From the NCBI GenBank assembly GCA_023457495.1, contig JAEWLQ010000038.1, positions 1-7,292 of the forward strand: a stretch of DNA of 7,292 bases, given 5' to 3'. The notes beneath the pieces were generated by a model that searched no databases, was not told the DNA's origin, and saw nothing but the letters and a program-made list of their open reading frames with translations. Of the stretch, positions 1 through 6,189 are shown in pieces (position 1 is the stretch's first letter; each line of letters starts with the position of its first letter). The translations under genes and the position numbers were made by a program. The DNA is from Pseudomonadota bacterium (lineage in GTDB: Bacteria; Pseudomonadota; Gammaproteobacteria; Steroidobacterales; Steroidobacteraceae).

Positions 1-1585
1 CCCCCCCCCCACCTACCCCCGGTACCAGCTTGTAGATCGTGGAGTCGCGAACATCGACGACGAAGAGTTCGCCGTCGATGTCTTCGGCGAACGAGGCGAT
101 GTGCACGCCCGAATCCCAGGCTTCCGCCTGCGTCATCGTCTTCGTCGGGGGTGTGTCGGTCGCGATGTGCCAGATGAAGCCGGAGCTGTAGTCCGCGAAG
201 ACGTATCGGCCGGTGAGCCCCGGGATCGCGGCGCCGCGGTAGACGAATCCGCCGGTCACGGCTTGGCCGAGCGTGTGATCGTATTCGGCGACCGGCGCGA
301 GCAACGGCGTCGCGGGTGTGCCGCATATGAGCGATGTGTCGAGTGTGCCTTCCTTGCAGCGCCAGCCGAAATTGCCGCCGCGGGTCACGAGATTCACTTC
401 CTCGCGGCTGTGGGAGCCGACATCGCCCAGCCACAACTCACCGCTCACGCGATCGAACGTCCAGCGCCAGGGATTGCGGAATCCCCACGCGAAGATCTCG
501 GGGCAATCGTTCGCGCCAGTGCCGTCGACGTTGCACATCACGTTCGCCGCGAACGGGTTGTCGGCGGGAATGCGGTAGCGCCGCCCATTTGCCATGCCAT
601 CCACGTCGATGCGCAGGATTTTTCCCAGCAGGTTGTTGGTCAGCTGCCCGTTGCCAGCCTGCGCGGAATTGCTGTCGTCGTTGCCGCCGTCACCGATGCC
701 GAGGTACAGCAGGTTGTCCGGCCCGAACAGCAGGTGCCCGCCGTTGTTGTGGCCGCCGGGCTGCGCCATCTGGAAGACGATCTGCTCGGACGCGGCATCG
801 AGCGTGGCGCCGCCGTCGGCGGAAGTGAACTCCGAGATACGCAGGACGATCACGTCCGGGCTGCTCTCGTGTGTATACGCGACCCACGCCCGCGGGTCGG
901 TGGGGTAGTTCGGGTGGAAGGCGAGCCCGAGCAGGCCGTGCACGTTGCGGAAGACGACGCGGTCGCGAAGATCGAGCACGGCGGTCATGGTCGAGACGTC
1001 CGGGGAATCGGCGAACGCCAGAATCCGCCCATCCTGCTGAACGACGACCCAGCGAGTCGTATCGTGCGGCACGCGCAGGAGCGAGTGCGCCGCGGTCAAC
1101 GCGAGCGCGGGGAATACGCGTTGCACGCCGAGCCGGACGGCCTCCGGCGGCACCGCTGCCTGGGTCGTCGCCGTCGCCGGCGCCGAGGCGGCCGAAACGT
1201 TCGGTGTCGGCGCGGAATCCACCGCCACGACGGTGTACGAGTAGCTAGTCGACGCGCCGAGCCCCGTATCCGTATACGAGGTCGTGGTGGTGGTGCCGAC
1301 GGCCGTCGTCCCGCCATCGCGGAACACGCGGTACTCGGCGATGCCGGTCGCGTCGGTGGATGGCTGCCAGCTCACGAGGATCGAGCTCGCCGACTGCGCG
1401 CTCGCCGTCACGTTTGCGGGCACGGTGGGCGGTGTGGTGTCGGGAGGCGGCGCTGGAGGCGGTGGAGCGGGCGGCGCGACGTTCGCGGGCGGAGGGGACG
1501 ACGAACTACCGCCATCGCCGCCGCCACAGGCTGAAAAGACAATGGCGCACGCCGCGAAAGTCGCAAGAGCGAGGATGCGATTCAT
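1..1585 (-). CDS. FN3-PQQ-dependent sugar dehydrogenase lipoprotein (3' end outside window)
   Basis: The frame is read from ATG at 1585 and stays open for 528 codons to the window edge, so the C-terminus is missing. Residues 1-20 form a lipoprotein signal ending FSAC, with Cys20 as the acylation site followed by GGGDGG. The -3 Phe makes the lipobox slightly atypical. A Ser/Pro/Ala-rich linker (about 27-53) leads to a fibronectin type III domain (about 55-141, with ILVSWQPS, YRVFRDG and YSYTVVAVD). From about 150 the protein matches the glucose/sorbosone dehydrogenase (GSDH, HHIPL-like) six-bladed propeller: GLLGLAFHPNY (217-227), GGHNNGGH (277-284), GIGDGG (296-301), LLGKILRID (319-327), WGFRNPWRW (367-375), then GDVG and GGNFGW. 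This family oxidises sugar aldehydes or aldoses with PQQ and passes electrons onward. The His cluster at 279/284 lies where the family places its cofactor/active-site His. It probably faces the periplasm or cell surface. Substrate is unknown. A long opposite-strand frame at 101-1534 is an Arg-rich shadow. Confidence 0.9.
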   Translation of the reverse strand, partial: MNRILALATFAACAIVFSACGGGDGGSSSSPPPANVAPPAPPPPAPPPDTTPPTVPANVTASAQSASSILVSWQPSTDATGIAEYRVFRDGGTTAVGTTTTTSYTDTGLGASTSYSYTVVAVDSAPTPNVSAASAPATATTQAAVPPEAVRLGVQRVFPALALTAAHSLLRVPHDTTRWVVVQQDGRILAFADSPDVSTMTAVLDLRDRVVFRNVHGLLGLAFHPNYPTDPRAWVAYTHESSPDVIVLRISEFTSADGGATLDAASEQIVFQMAQPGGHNNGGHLLFGPDNLLYLGIGDGGNDDSNSAQAGNGQLTNNLLGKILRIDVDGMANGRRYRIPADNPFAANVMCNVDGTGANDCPEIFAWGFRNPWRWTFDRVSGELWLGDVGSHSREEVNLVTRGGNFGWRCKEGTLDTSLICGTPATPLLAPVAEYDHTLGQAVTGGFVYRGAAIPGLTGRYVFADYSSGFIWHIATDTPPTKTMTQAEAWDSGVHIASFAEDIDGELFVVDVRDSTIYKLVPGVGGGG

Positions 1586-1610
1586 GCCGCGCGAATGTGC
1601 GCTCCCCCGC

Positions 1611-1627
1611 TCCGACGCGCCGTCGGA
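1611..1627. repeat. Perfect inverted repeat in the dehydrogenase leader
   Basis: TCCGACG and CGTCGGA form a perfect 7-bp stem around a CGC loop. It lies 26-42 bases upstream of the dehydrogenase start codon on the minus strand. It could be an operator half-site pair or a hairpin in the mRNA leader. In such GC-rich DNA a chance occurrence cannot be excluded. Confidence 0.45.
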
Positions 1628-1652
1628 CGGCGCCAACAGTCAGGGGTGTTCG

Positions 1653-1677
1653 CGGGTCATCGCAAGCGAAAAACCCG
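1653..1677. repeat. Interrupted inverted repeat with inner palindrome
   Basis: CGGGT (1653-1657) pairs with ACCCG (1673-1677). Between them lies the inner palindrome TCGC-AA-GCGA (1660-1669). The two stems are offset by a small internal bulge. On the minus strand a run of five T sits inside the outer repeat rather than after it, so this does not look like a standard intrinsic terminator. Its role is unknown. Confidence 0.3.
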
Positions 1678-1695
1678 GAAGGGGACTGTAGGAAG

Positions 1696-1712
1696 AGCGC
1701 CCGCTGGGCGCT
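1696..1712 (-). terminator. Possible terminator hairpin after the HAD gene
   Basis: AGCGCCC (1696-1702) and GGGCGCT (1706-1712) form a perfect GC-rich 7-bp stem with a 3-base loop. On the minus strand it begins two bases after the TAG stop of the HAD gene (1717-1715). The sequence after the stem (CTTCC) has only two T, so as an intrinsic terminator it is weak. The position directly behind the last operon gene is the main support. Confidence 0.45.
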
Positions 1713-1714
1713 TA

Positions 1715-2374
1715 CTAGCGCAGACTTATGAGGGCCTTCAATTCTTCCATGGACCGAATCACTTCAGCCCCCGACGCCTGCATCGCCCGAAGGGTTTCGG
1801 CCGGCGCGTAACCGATGCTGCGCATCCCGACCGACCTCGCCGCCGCCGCGCCCGCGGGCGAGTCCTCGATGACGATGCAGTCGACCGGCGCCGCGCCGAG
1901 TCGCGCGGCGGCGAACAGATAGATGTCCGGCGCGGGCTTCGGCCGCGCGACCATCGATGTCACGCAGATGTTGTCGCCGAAGAACTCGTCGAGCCCGGTC
2001 ACCGCGAGCGACATGCGCACGCGCGCAAGCGGCGACTGGGATGCAACCGCCATGCGGTACCCGCGCCGCGCGAATTCTTCGAGCGCCGCGCGGATCCCCG
2101 CGACGGGCTTCAGCTCCCTCATGAAAGCGAAGGCGGTGGCGAATGCCCAGTTGTACGTGAATGCGGCGCCGGGCCGATTACCGACGCGCTCACCGATGAG
2201 ATCCAGCACGCCATCGACGGTCTTGCCGAGGAACAGGTCGTGCACTTCGTCCAGGGTGAGTTCGAGGCCGAGATCCCGCAGGACCTCGGCCTCCACACGA
2301 CTTGCGAGATACTCGCTGTCGACCAGCACACCATCGCAGTCGAAAATGATGGCCGGCTGGCGCGCGTCGCTCAA
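1715..2374 (-). CDS. HAD-superfamily phosphatase (beta-PGM/phosphoglycolate phosphatase-like)
   Basis: A 219-residue protein with all four HAD motifs: DCDGVLVDSE (nucleophile Asp12, acid/base Asp14), motif II Ser112 in VASQS, motif III Lys146 in RPKPAPD, and motif IV IEDSPAG with Glu170/Asp171. The helical cap inserted after motif I (about 22-85) and the usual length place it in subfamily IA with beta-phosphoglucomutase, phosphoglycolate phosphatase and YieH-like sugar phosphatases. It should be a soluble Mg-dependent phosphohydrolase. The natural substrate cannot be read from the sequence. The start is TTG at 2374, seven bases after the SPFH stop, with GAG six bases upstream as a weak Shine-Dalgarno. 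No ATG lies close enough to keep motif I. The gap suggests co-transcription or translational coupling with the SPFH gene. It is the last gene of the cluster. Confidence 0.92.
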   Translation of the reverse strand: MSDARQPAIIFDCDGVLVDSEYLASRVEAEVLRDLGLELTLDEVHDLFLGKTVDGVLDLIGERVGNRPGAAFTYNWAFATAFAFMRELKPVAGIRAALEEFARRGYRMAVASQSPLARVRMSLAVTGLDEFFGDNICVTSMVARPKPAPDIYLFAAARLGAAPVDCIVIEDSPAGAAAARSVGMRSIGYAPAETLRAMQASGAEVIRSMEELKALISLR

Positions 2375-2381
2375 AGGAATC

Positions 2382-3242
2382 TCAATTCTTCGCGGGGTTC
2401 AGGTTGATGAAAGGCGTCGCGCCGCTGCCTAACATGTATTGCGGCAGCACGCCGTTCCACTTCTGAACGGCCTCCCACTCGACGAGCTTGGCATTGCGCT
2501 CGAGCGCCTGCGCGCGAATCTGGATCGACTTCGCCTCGGCCTCGGCGGACAGCACCTTCTGCCGCGCCTGCTCCTCGATCTGCTTCGTGCGGTTCTGCTC
2601 TTCGATCGCCTTCTGCTGCGCGATGACTTTCTGCTCGACGGAATTCTCGAACTCGCGCGTGAAGGCGATGTCGGTGATCTCGAAGCGCGAGATCTCGACG
2701 TTGCGTTCCGCGAGGTTGTCGCGGATCGCATCGAACGCCGTGGAGGCCGCCTTGTCACGGTTGGAGATCAAGTCCACCGCGTCCCATTTGCCGACGACTT
2801 CCTTGAGCGTGCCCAGCACCACCTGCGGGATCAGCTTCTGTTCCCAGTCCCGGCCGATGTCGCGGTACATGAAATGCGCGGCGTTCTGCTGCAGCCGGTA
2901 GTTGAGCGTGTACTTGATCGCCGCCTGCTGGACGTCGCGCGTGTAAGTGTCCGTCTCGCCGTCCTGGCGCTGCACGCGCGTGTCCATCTCGACGATGGTG
3001 TTCGTGATCGGATTGAAGAAGTAGATGCCCTCGGGGAGCGATTCGCCGACGACCTTGCCGAAGCGCGTCTCGATGCCGCGGTGGCCGGTGTCGACCACCT
3101 TGATGCCGAAGCCCGCGACGATGAGCGCGATGATCGCAGCGATGCCGATGCCGGCCCACATGACGGCGCGGCCCATCTGCAACGGCTCGCGAGTGCTGTT
3201 GCCCGAGGCGCCGCCGCGGAAAATCGGTGAATTGAAAGCCAT
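2382..3242 (-). CDS. SPFH/prohibitin-family membrane protein (HflC/stomatin-like)
   Basis: A 286-residue protein. A short polar N-terminus is followed by one membrane segment (about 26-47, VMWAGIGIAAIIALIVAGFG) and then the SPFH/Band 7 domain from KVVDTGHRGIETRFGKV to about residue 215 (FEITDIAFTREFENSVEQK). A long charged coiled coil (about 205-262, rich in Glu, Gln, Lys and Ala) and a C-terminal stretch with WNGVLPQYMLG complete it. This order and length fit prohibitin, HflC and stomatin proteins. They form large ring or cage assemblies on the membrane and often control FtsH-type proteases or organise microdomains. It is alone: no HflK partner lies beside it, so I do not call it hflC. Start ATG at 3242 is fixed by an excellent GGGAGG Shine-Dalgarno. 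It lies 14 bases after the small membrane protein and 7 bases before the HAD gene. Confidence 0.92.
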   Translation of the reverse strand: MAFNSPIFRGGASGNSTREPLQMGRAVMWAGIGIAAIIALIVAGFGIKVVDTGHRGIETRFGKVVGESLPEGIYFFNPITNTIVEMDTRVQRQDGETDTYTRDVQQAAIKYTLNYRLQQNAAHFMYRDIGRDWEQKLIPQVVLGTLKEVVGKWDAVDLISNRDKAASTAFDAIRDNLAERNVEISRFEITDIAFTREFENSVEQKVIAQQKAIEEQNRTKQIEEQARQKVLSAEAEAKSIQIRAQALERNAKLVEWEAVQKWNGVLPQYMLGSGATPFINLNPAKN

Positions 3243-3246
3243 GGTT

Positions 3247-3252
3247 CCTCCC
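3247..3252 (-). promoter_or_regulatory. Shine-Dalgarno of the SPFH gene
   Basis: GGGAGG on the minus strand, four bases (AACC) before ATG at 3242. This near-consensus site fixes the SPFH start and excludes the longer overlapping frame that begins at 3264. Confidence 0.8.
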
Positions 3253-3256
3253 TTGT

Positions 3257-3463
3257 CTAACCATTACGCAGGCGCGCGCGCCCGCTCGATGACATCAGCG
3301 CGATCGGCCAGATCAGCGACATCCGCAACCGCGAATGCCACCGTCCCGCGCGCGCCGGTTGTTCCTCGTTCGAAAACAGGTAGCTCGAGGTCGCGATCAG
3401 TGCGAGCGCGATGAAGCCCAGCAGCCAGATGACGCCGACCAATCGCAGCAGTCCGAAGACCAT
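3257..3463 (-). CDS. Small two-segment membrane protein, 68 residues, unknown function
   Basis: I do not recognise a family. The protein starts MVFGLLRLVGVIWLLGF. It has one clear membrane helix at about 3-30 and then a short polar stretch (SNEEQPARAGRWHSRLR). A shorter hydrophobic patch (about 50-58, LIWPIALM) precedes a basic tail (GRARLRNG). Start ATG at 3463 is chosen because GGGGAGGG lies just upstream and the hydrophobic segment begins there. The frame does extend upstream to 3643, but that part is Arg/Ser-rich antisense shadow of the TerC gene. It sits 22 bases after terC-family stop and 14 before the SPFH gene, with its own strong ribosome binding site, which argues that it is translated. 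It may be a small subunit or modulator of the TerC or SPFH protein; that is inference from position only. Confidence 0.75.
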   Translation of the reverse strand: MVFGLLRLVGVIWLLGFIALALIATSSYLFSNEEQPARAGRWHSRLRMSLIWPIALMSSSGRARLRNG

Positions 3464-3466
3464 GAA

Positions 3467-3474
3467 CCCTCCCC
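3467..3474 (-). promoter_or_regulatory. Shine-Dalgarno of the small membrane protein
   Basis: GGGGAGGG on the minus strand, three bases (TTC) before ATG at 3463, in the short gap after the TerC-family stop codon. It is the main evidence that the 68-residue frame is a real gene and that it starts at 3463. Confidence 0.75.
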
Positions 3475-3485
3475 GCGTGCGGCGG

Positions 3486-4229
3486 TTACTTGTACTTCTC
3501 GTGCAGCTCGACCGGCGCGACGCTGGATTTCTTCTTGCGCATGCGGATGTTGAGCATCTCGACGGCCACCGAGAACGCCATCGCGAAGTAGATGTATCCC
3601 TTCGGCACCTTGTGCTCGAAACCTTCGGCGATGAGCATGACACCCACGACCAGCAGGAACGACAGCGCCAGCATCTTGATCGACGGATGGGCCGAGACGA
3701 AGTTACCGATGGCGCGCGCGAACAGCATCATGAGGCCGACCGAGGCGATGACCGCCGCGATCATGACCGCGACCTCGTCGACCATGCCGACGGCGGTGAT
3801 GATCGAGTCCAGCGAGAACACCATGTCGATCACGATGATCTGCAGGATGATCGCGCCGAAGCTCGCCTTCACCGCGCTCGAGGCATGACCTTCCTCGCCC
3901 TCCGTGAGCTGGTGAATTTCCATGGTGGACTTCCACACGAGGAATACGCCGCCGGAGATCAGGATGAGATCGCGGCCGGAGATTTCCGCGCCGAGCACGC
4001 TGAACAGCGGCGCCGTGAGCCCGACTATCCACGCGAGGATCAGCAGCAGGCCCACGCGCATGAACATGGCGAGGAACAAACCGATGCGGCGCGCGGTCTC
4101 GCGTCTCTCCGGTGGAAGCTTGTCGACCAGGATCGAGATGAAGATGATGTTGTCGATGCCGAGCACGAGCTCGAGCGCCGTCAACGTCAGGAACGCGATC
4201 CACATTGCGGGATCGGTCACAATCGTCAT
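3486..4229 (-). CDS. TerC-family integral membrane protein
   Basis: A 247-residue protein with about seven membrane segments. It carries the TerC family pattern: ALELVLGIDNIIFISILVDKLP near the N-terminus (Glu20, Asp26, Asn27), SGGVFLVWKSTMEIH (92-106), and the second acidic repeat VIDMVFSLDSI (Asp135, Asp141). The C-terminus is a short basic tail. Acidic residues inside the membrane fit a cation (manganese) transport or efflux role, as shown for Bacillus homologues. Those are also linked to metal loading of secreted proteins. It is not in a tellurite (ter) operon, so resistance to tellurite should not be assumed. I start at ATG 4229 because GGAAG lies five bases upstream and the MTIVTDPAMW start matches family members. 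ATG 4241 (adding MEAL) lacks a Shine-Dalgarno, and TTG 4253 is also possible. It is the first gene of the four-gene cluster. Confidence 0.92.
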   Translation of the reverse strand: MTIVTDPAMWIAFLTLTALELVLGIDNIIFISILVDKLPPERRETARRIGLFLAMFMRVGLLLILAWIVGLTAPLFSVLGAEISGRDLILISGGVFLVWKSTMEIHQLTEGEEGHASSAVKASFGAIILQIIVIDMVFSLDSIITAVGMVDEVAVMIAAVIASVGLMMLFARAIGNFVSAHPSIKMLALSFLLVVGVMLIAEGFEHKVPKGYIYFAMAFSVAVEMLNIRMRKKKSSVAPVELHEKYK

Positions 4230-4276
4230 GAGTGCTTCCATGGGTGGCCGCAATACTAGAGGAAATGGGCTCCAAC
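4230..4276. promoter_or_regulatory. Divergent promoter space between TerC-family and hydrolase genes
   Basis: Only 47 bases separate the two divergent start codons, so the promoters must overlap each other or reach into the coding ends. GAGGAA at 4259-4264 lies 12 bases before the hydrolase ATG, a long spacing but the only purine-rich site. The sequence TAGTAT (minus strand, 4258-4253) resembles a -10 box for the TerC gene, but no -35 box is at a good distance. The promoter assignment is weak. Confidence 0.35.
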
Positions 4277-6181
4277 ATGCTTCAACGAATTGCGCGGACG
4301 GTTGTCCTTCTCACCTTCGCCACGGCCGGCATCGCCCACGCGCGCCTGCAGTCGGGCGAAGTGCGTGTCTGGGAAGTGCAGGAGATCACCTTCGAGGCGG
4401 CGCGCGACTACTCCAATCCATATGTCGACGTCACCAGCTGGATCGAACTAACGGGCCCGGATTTCGAGAAGCGTGTCTACGGCTTCTGGGACGGCGGCCG
4501 CACGTTCAAGGTGCGCTTCGTCGCGACTTCTCCTGGCGAATGGCGCTGGCGCGCGGCGGCCACGCCCGCCGATGACACGGGCCTGAACGGCGGCGCGGGA
4601 TCTTTCCGCGCGGTCGCGTGGGAACCCGGACAGATCGCCGAGAACGCGAATCGTCGCGGCTTCGTGCGCGCGAGCGGCAATGGCCATGCCCTGCAATACG
4701 CGGATGGCACGCCGTTCTTCCTGCTCGGCGACACCTGGCTCGCGGCCTCCACGTGGCGACTGCCGTGGAAGAACGGTGCGCCGCCCGCGCCGGACTACGT
4801 GCCGGGTCCGGGCATCTCGTTCGAGGAAGCCGTCGCGTGGCGCAAGCGCCAGGGATTCAACTCGATTTCGTTCATCGCCGCATTCCCCAACTGGGCCGCC
4901 GATCAGCGCGGCGCGACCTACGCGAACAAGGACGGCGTGTTCCTGCGCAACGCGTGGGAGAAGTTCGGTCACTGGGCGCCGAACGCGAAGATCTCCACGC
5001 CCGATGGCGCGACGACCACCGGCAAGGACATGCACGACGAAGACGGCAACCGGCCGTTCGCCGTGCTCGCCGATCGCGAGGGCCTCGCCAATTTCGACGC
5101 GATCAACCCGAAGTACTTCGCGAATCTCGACCGCAAGATGCGTTACTTGTCGGACGAGGGTTTCGTGCCCTTCTTCGAGACCGTGCGCCGCGACAACGCG
5201 CCCTCGTGGAAGGCGTACTTCGACTTCAATCCTTCATATGCGCGTTTCGTGCAGTACCTCATCGCGCGGTATGGCGCGTTCAACATGATCTTCAGCGGCA
5301 TCCATCTCGACTGGATCCCGAAGGATTTCAGCCTCACCGCGGATGAATTCAACGAGGCACTGACGTGGCATCACGAGAAGTACGGTCCGCTGCCCTTCGG
5401 CCAGCCGTACACGACGTTGATCGATCGCTCGACGTACAAGGCGTTCGGGCACGGCGCGAAGGCGCCGTGGCTCACGATGCACACGGTGGGCAACAACCCG
5501 CGGAATCACGCAATCTATGCGTCCATCGAGGAGCTGTTCCGGCTCACGCCGCCGATGCCGGCCGCGAACCTCGAGCCTTACTACACGGGCTGGAACCACA
5601 ACATCAACCGGCCCGGCGGCGAGACGCCACCCGCGAACTCGCCGCGCGACAACTACTTCGCGCGCGCGATGATGTACGGATCGCTGCTCTCGGGCGCGCT
5701 CGCGGGCCACGTGCACGGCACCGCGGCCTACGACCTGACGACCACGGGCGAGCCCGAGGGCTGGCGGCCGCACATCTGGACCGCGCTCAAGTACGAATCC
5801 GGCGCGCAGATGCGGCACCTCGGTGCTTTCGCGCTCTCCGAGGGCGATCGCTACCAGCAGCTGCGTCTCGCCTCGAACGATCTCGAGCCGCGCAGCATCC
5901 CCGATGCGCTCGCGGACGGGCTCGACGGCTGGTCGTTCCTGATGCGCACCGAGGATCGCGGCTTCGCGCTCGCCTACTTCGAGAACAAGGCGCTGCGCGC
6001 GAGCCTGAAGGGGTTCGAGCCGGGCGCTAACTACCGGTGGACGTGGTTCGACCCCCGCACCGGAGCGTGGAGCAAGCCCACCGTCATCAAGGCCAGCGCG
6101 GCGGGAGTGCTGCGCGCGCCCGCGTTTCCGGAGGGTGGCGACCAGGCCGCGGGCGACATCGCCGCGAAGATCCTGAAATGA
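4277..6181 (+). CDS. Exported DUF5060/DUF4038 glycoside hydrolase (apiosidase-like)
   Basis: A 634-residue protein. Residues 1-22 form a Sec signal peptide (Arg4/Arg7, hydrophobic core VVLLTFATAGIA, cleavage after AHA). A beta-sandwich DUF5060-type domain follows (about 28-100: VWEVQEITFEA, YVDVTSWIELTGP, GFWDGGRTFKVRF, SPGEWRWRA). From about 125 comes a TIM-barrel of the DUF4038 type: FFLLGDTWL (147-155), WRKRQGFNSISF (188-199), PKYFANLDRKM (278-288), GFVPFFETV (295-303), TMHTVGNNP (400-408) and LEPYYTGW (432-439). The C-terminal domain (about 545-625, FALAYFENKALR and WFDPRTGAW) resembles the putative collagen-binding domain often attached to this barrel. Characterised DUF4038 relatives (GH140) are endo-apiosidases acting on pectic rhamnogalacturonan II. 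Glu433 is a candidate catalytic residue; Asp345 (IHLDW) is another. Substrate is not certain. Upstream in-frame starts (4232, 4265) would add residues before the signal peptide and are rejected. Confidence 0.85.
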   Translation: MLQRIARTVVLLTFATAGIAHARLQSGEVRVWEVQEITFEAARDYSNPYVDVTSWIELTGPDFEKRVYGFWDGGRTFKVRFVATSPGEWRWRAAATPADDTGLNGGAGSFRAVAWEPGQIAENANRRGFVRASGNGHALQYADGTPFFLLGDTWLAASTWRLPWKNGAPPAPDYVPGPGISFEEAVAWRKRQGFNSISFIAAFPNWAADQRGATYANKDGVFLRNAWEKFGHWAPNAKISTPDGATTTGKDMHDEDGNRPFAVLADREGLANFDAINPKYFANLDRKMRYLSDEGFVPFFETVRRDNAPSWKAYFDFNPSYARFVQYLIARYGAFNMIFSGIHLDWIPKDFSLTADEFNEALTWHHEKYGPLPFGQPYTTLIDRSTYKAFGHGAKAPWLTMHTVGNNPRNHAIYASIEELFRLTPPMPAANLEPYYTGWNHNINRPGGETPPANSPRDNYFARAMMYGSLLSGALAGHVHGTAAYDLTTTGEPEGWRPHIWTALKYESGAQMRHLGAFALSEGDRYQQLRLASNDLEPRSIPDALADGLDGWSFLMRTEDRGFALAYFENKALRASLKGFEPGANYRWTWFDPRTGAWSKPTVIKASAAGVLRAPAFPEGGDQAAGDIAAKILK

Positions 6182-6189
6182 TCTTCAGG
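6172..6189. terminator. Inverted repeat spanning both convergent stop codons
   Basis: CCTGAA (6172-6177) and TTCAGG (6184-6189) form a perfect 6-bp stem with a 6-base loop (ATGATC). The two TGA stop codons of the convergent genes (6179-6181 plus, 6187-6185 minus) lie within it. The following plus-strand bases (GGTAATTTG) hold only a short T run. It may work as a compact two-way terminator, but it is short and AT-poor at the 3' side, so support is moderate at best. Confidence 0.4.

Larger units (their letters stand above)
1586..1714. other. Intergenic region with three inverted repeats
   Basis: This 129-base gap separates the end of the HAD gene from the start of the sugar dehydrogenase gene, both on the minus strand. 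It must carry any terminator for the upstream operon and any promoter for the dehydrogenase. I see three inverted repeats (1611-1627, 1653-1677, 1696-1712) but no convincing -35/-10 pair and no strong ribosome binding site. A G-rich GGGGGAG lies about 16 bases upstream of the ATG, which is too far for a standard Shine-Dalgarno. No small ORF with a recognisable product was found. Confidence 0.6.

Noticed and set aside
101..1534. Long plus-strand open frame of 477 codons
   Set aside because: It lies opposite the dehydrogenase gene, is Arg/Ala-rich with runs of Arg, shows no domain, and its minus-strand partner has clear GSDH motifs throughout. It is a high-GC shadow.
1595..2407. Plus-strand open frame of 270 codons over the HAD gene
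   Set aside because: The opposite strand carries all HAD motifs; this frame has no recognisable fold and an Arg/His-rich composition typical of antisense frames.
2382..3242. hflC with hflK partner
   Set aside because: There is no second SPFH gene or hflX/hfq neighbourhood; the single protein is only generally prohibitin/HflC-like.
3464..3643. Upstream extension of the small membrane protein frame
   Set aside because: The extra 60 residues are Arg/Ser/Thr-rich and overlap the TerC coding sequence, while a strong Shine-Dalgarno and the hydrophobic start favour ATG at 3463.
3486..4229. Tellurite resistance operon
   Set aside because: TerC family membership alone does not imply tellurite resistance, and no terZABDEF-type genes are present.
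3411..4259. Plus-strand open frame of 282 codons over the TerC-family gene
   Set aside because: It is extremely rich in Asp, Arg, His and Glu, as expected from the reverse complement of hydrophobic membrane codons.
1..6181. Idea of a single sugar-use locus (dehydrogenase, HAD sugar phosphatase, glycoside hydrolase)
   Set aside because: The genes are in different transcription units, with membrane/SPFH genes between, and no transporter, regulator or common substrate is visible. The link would be speculation.
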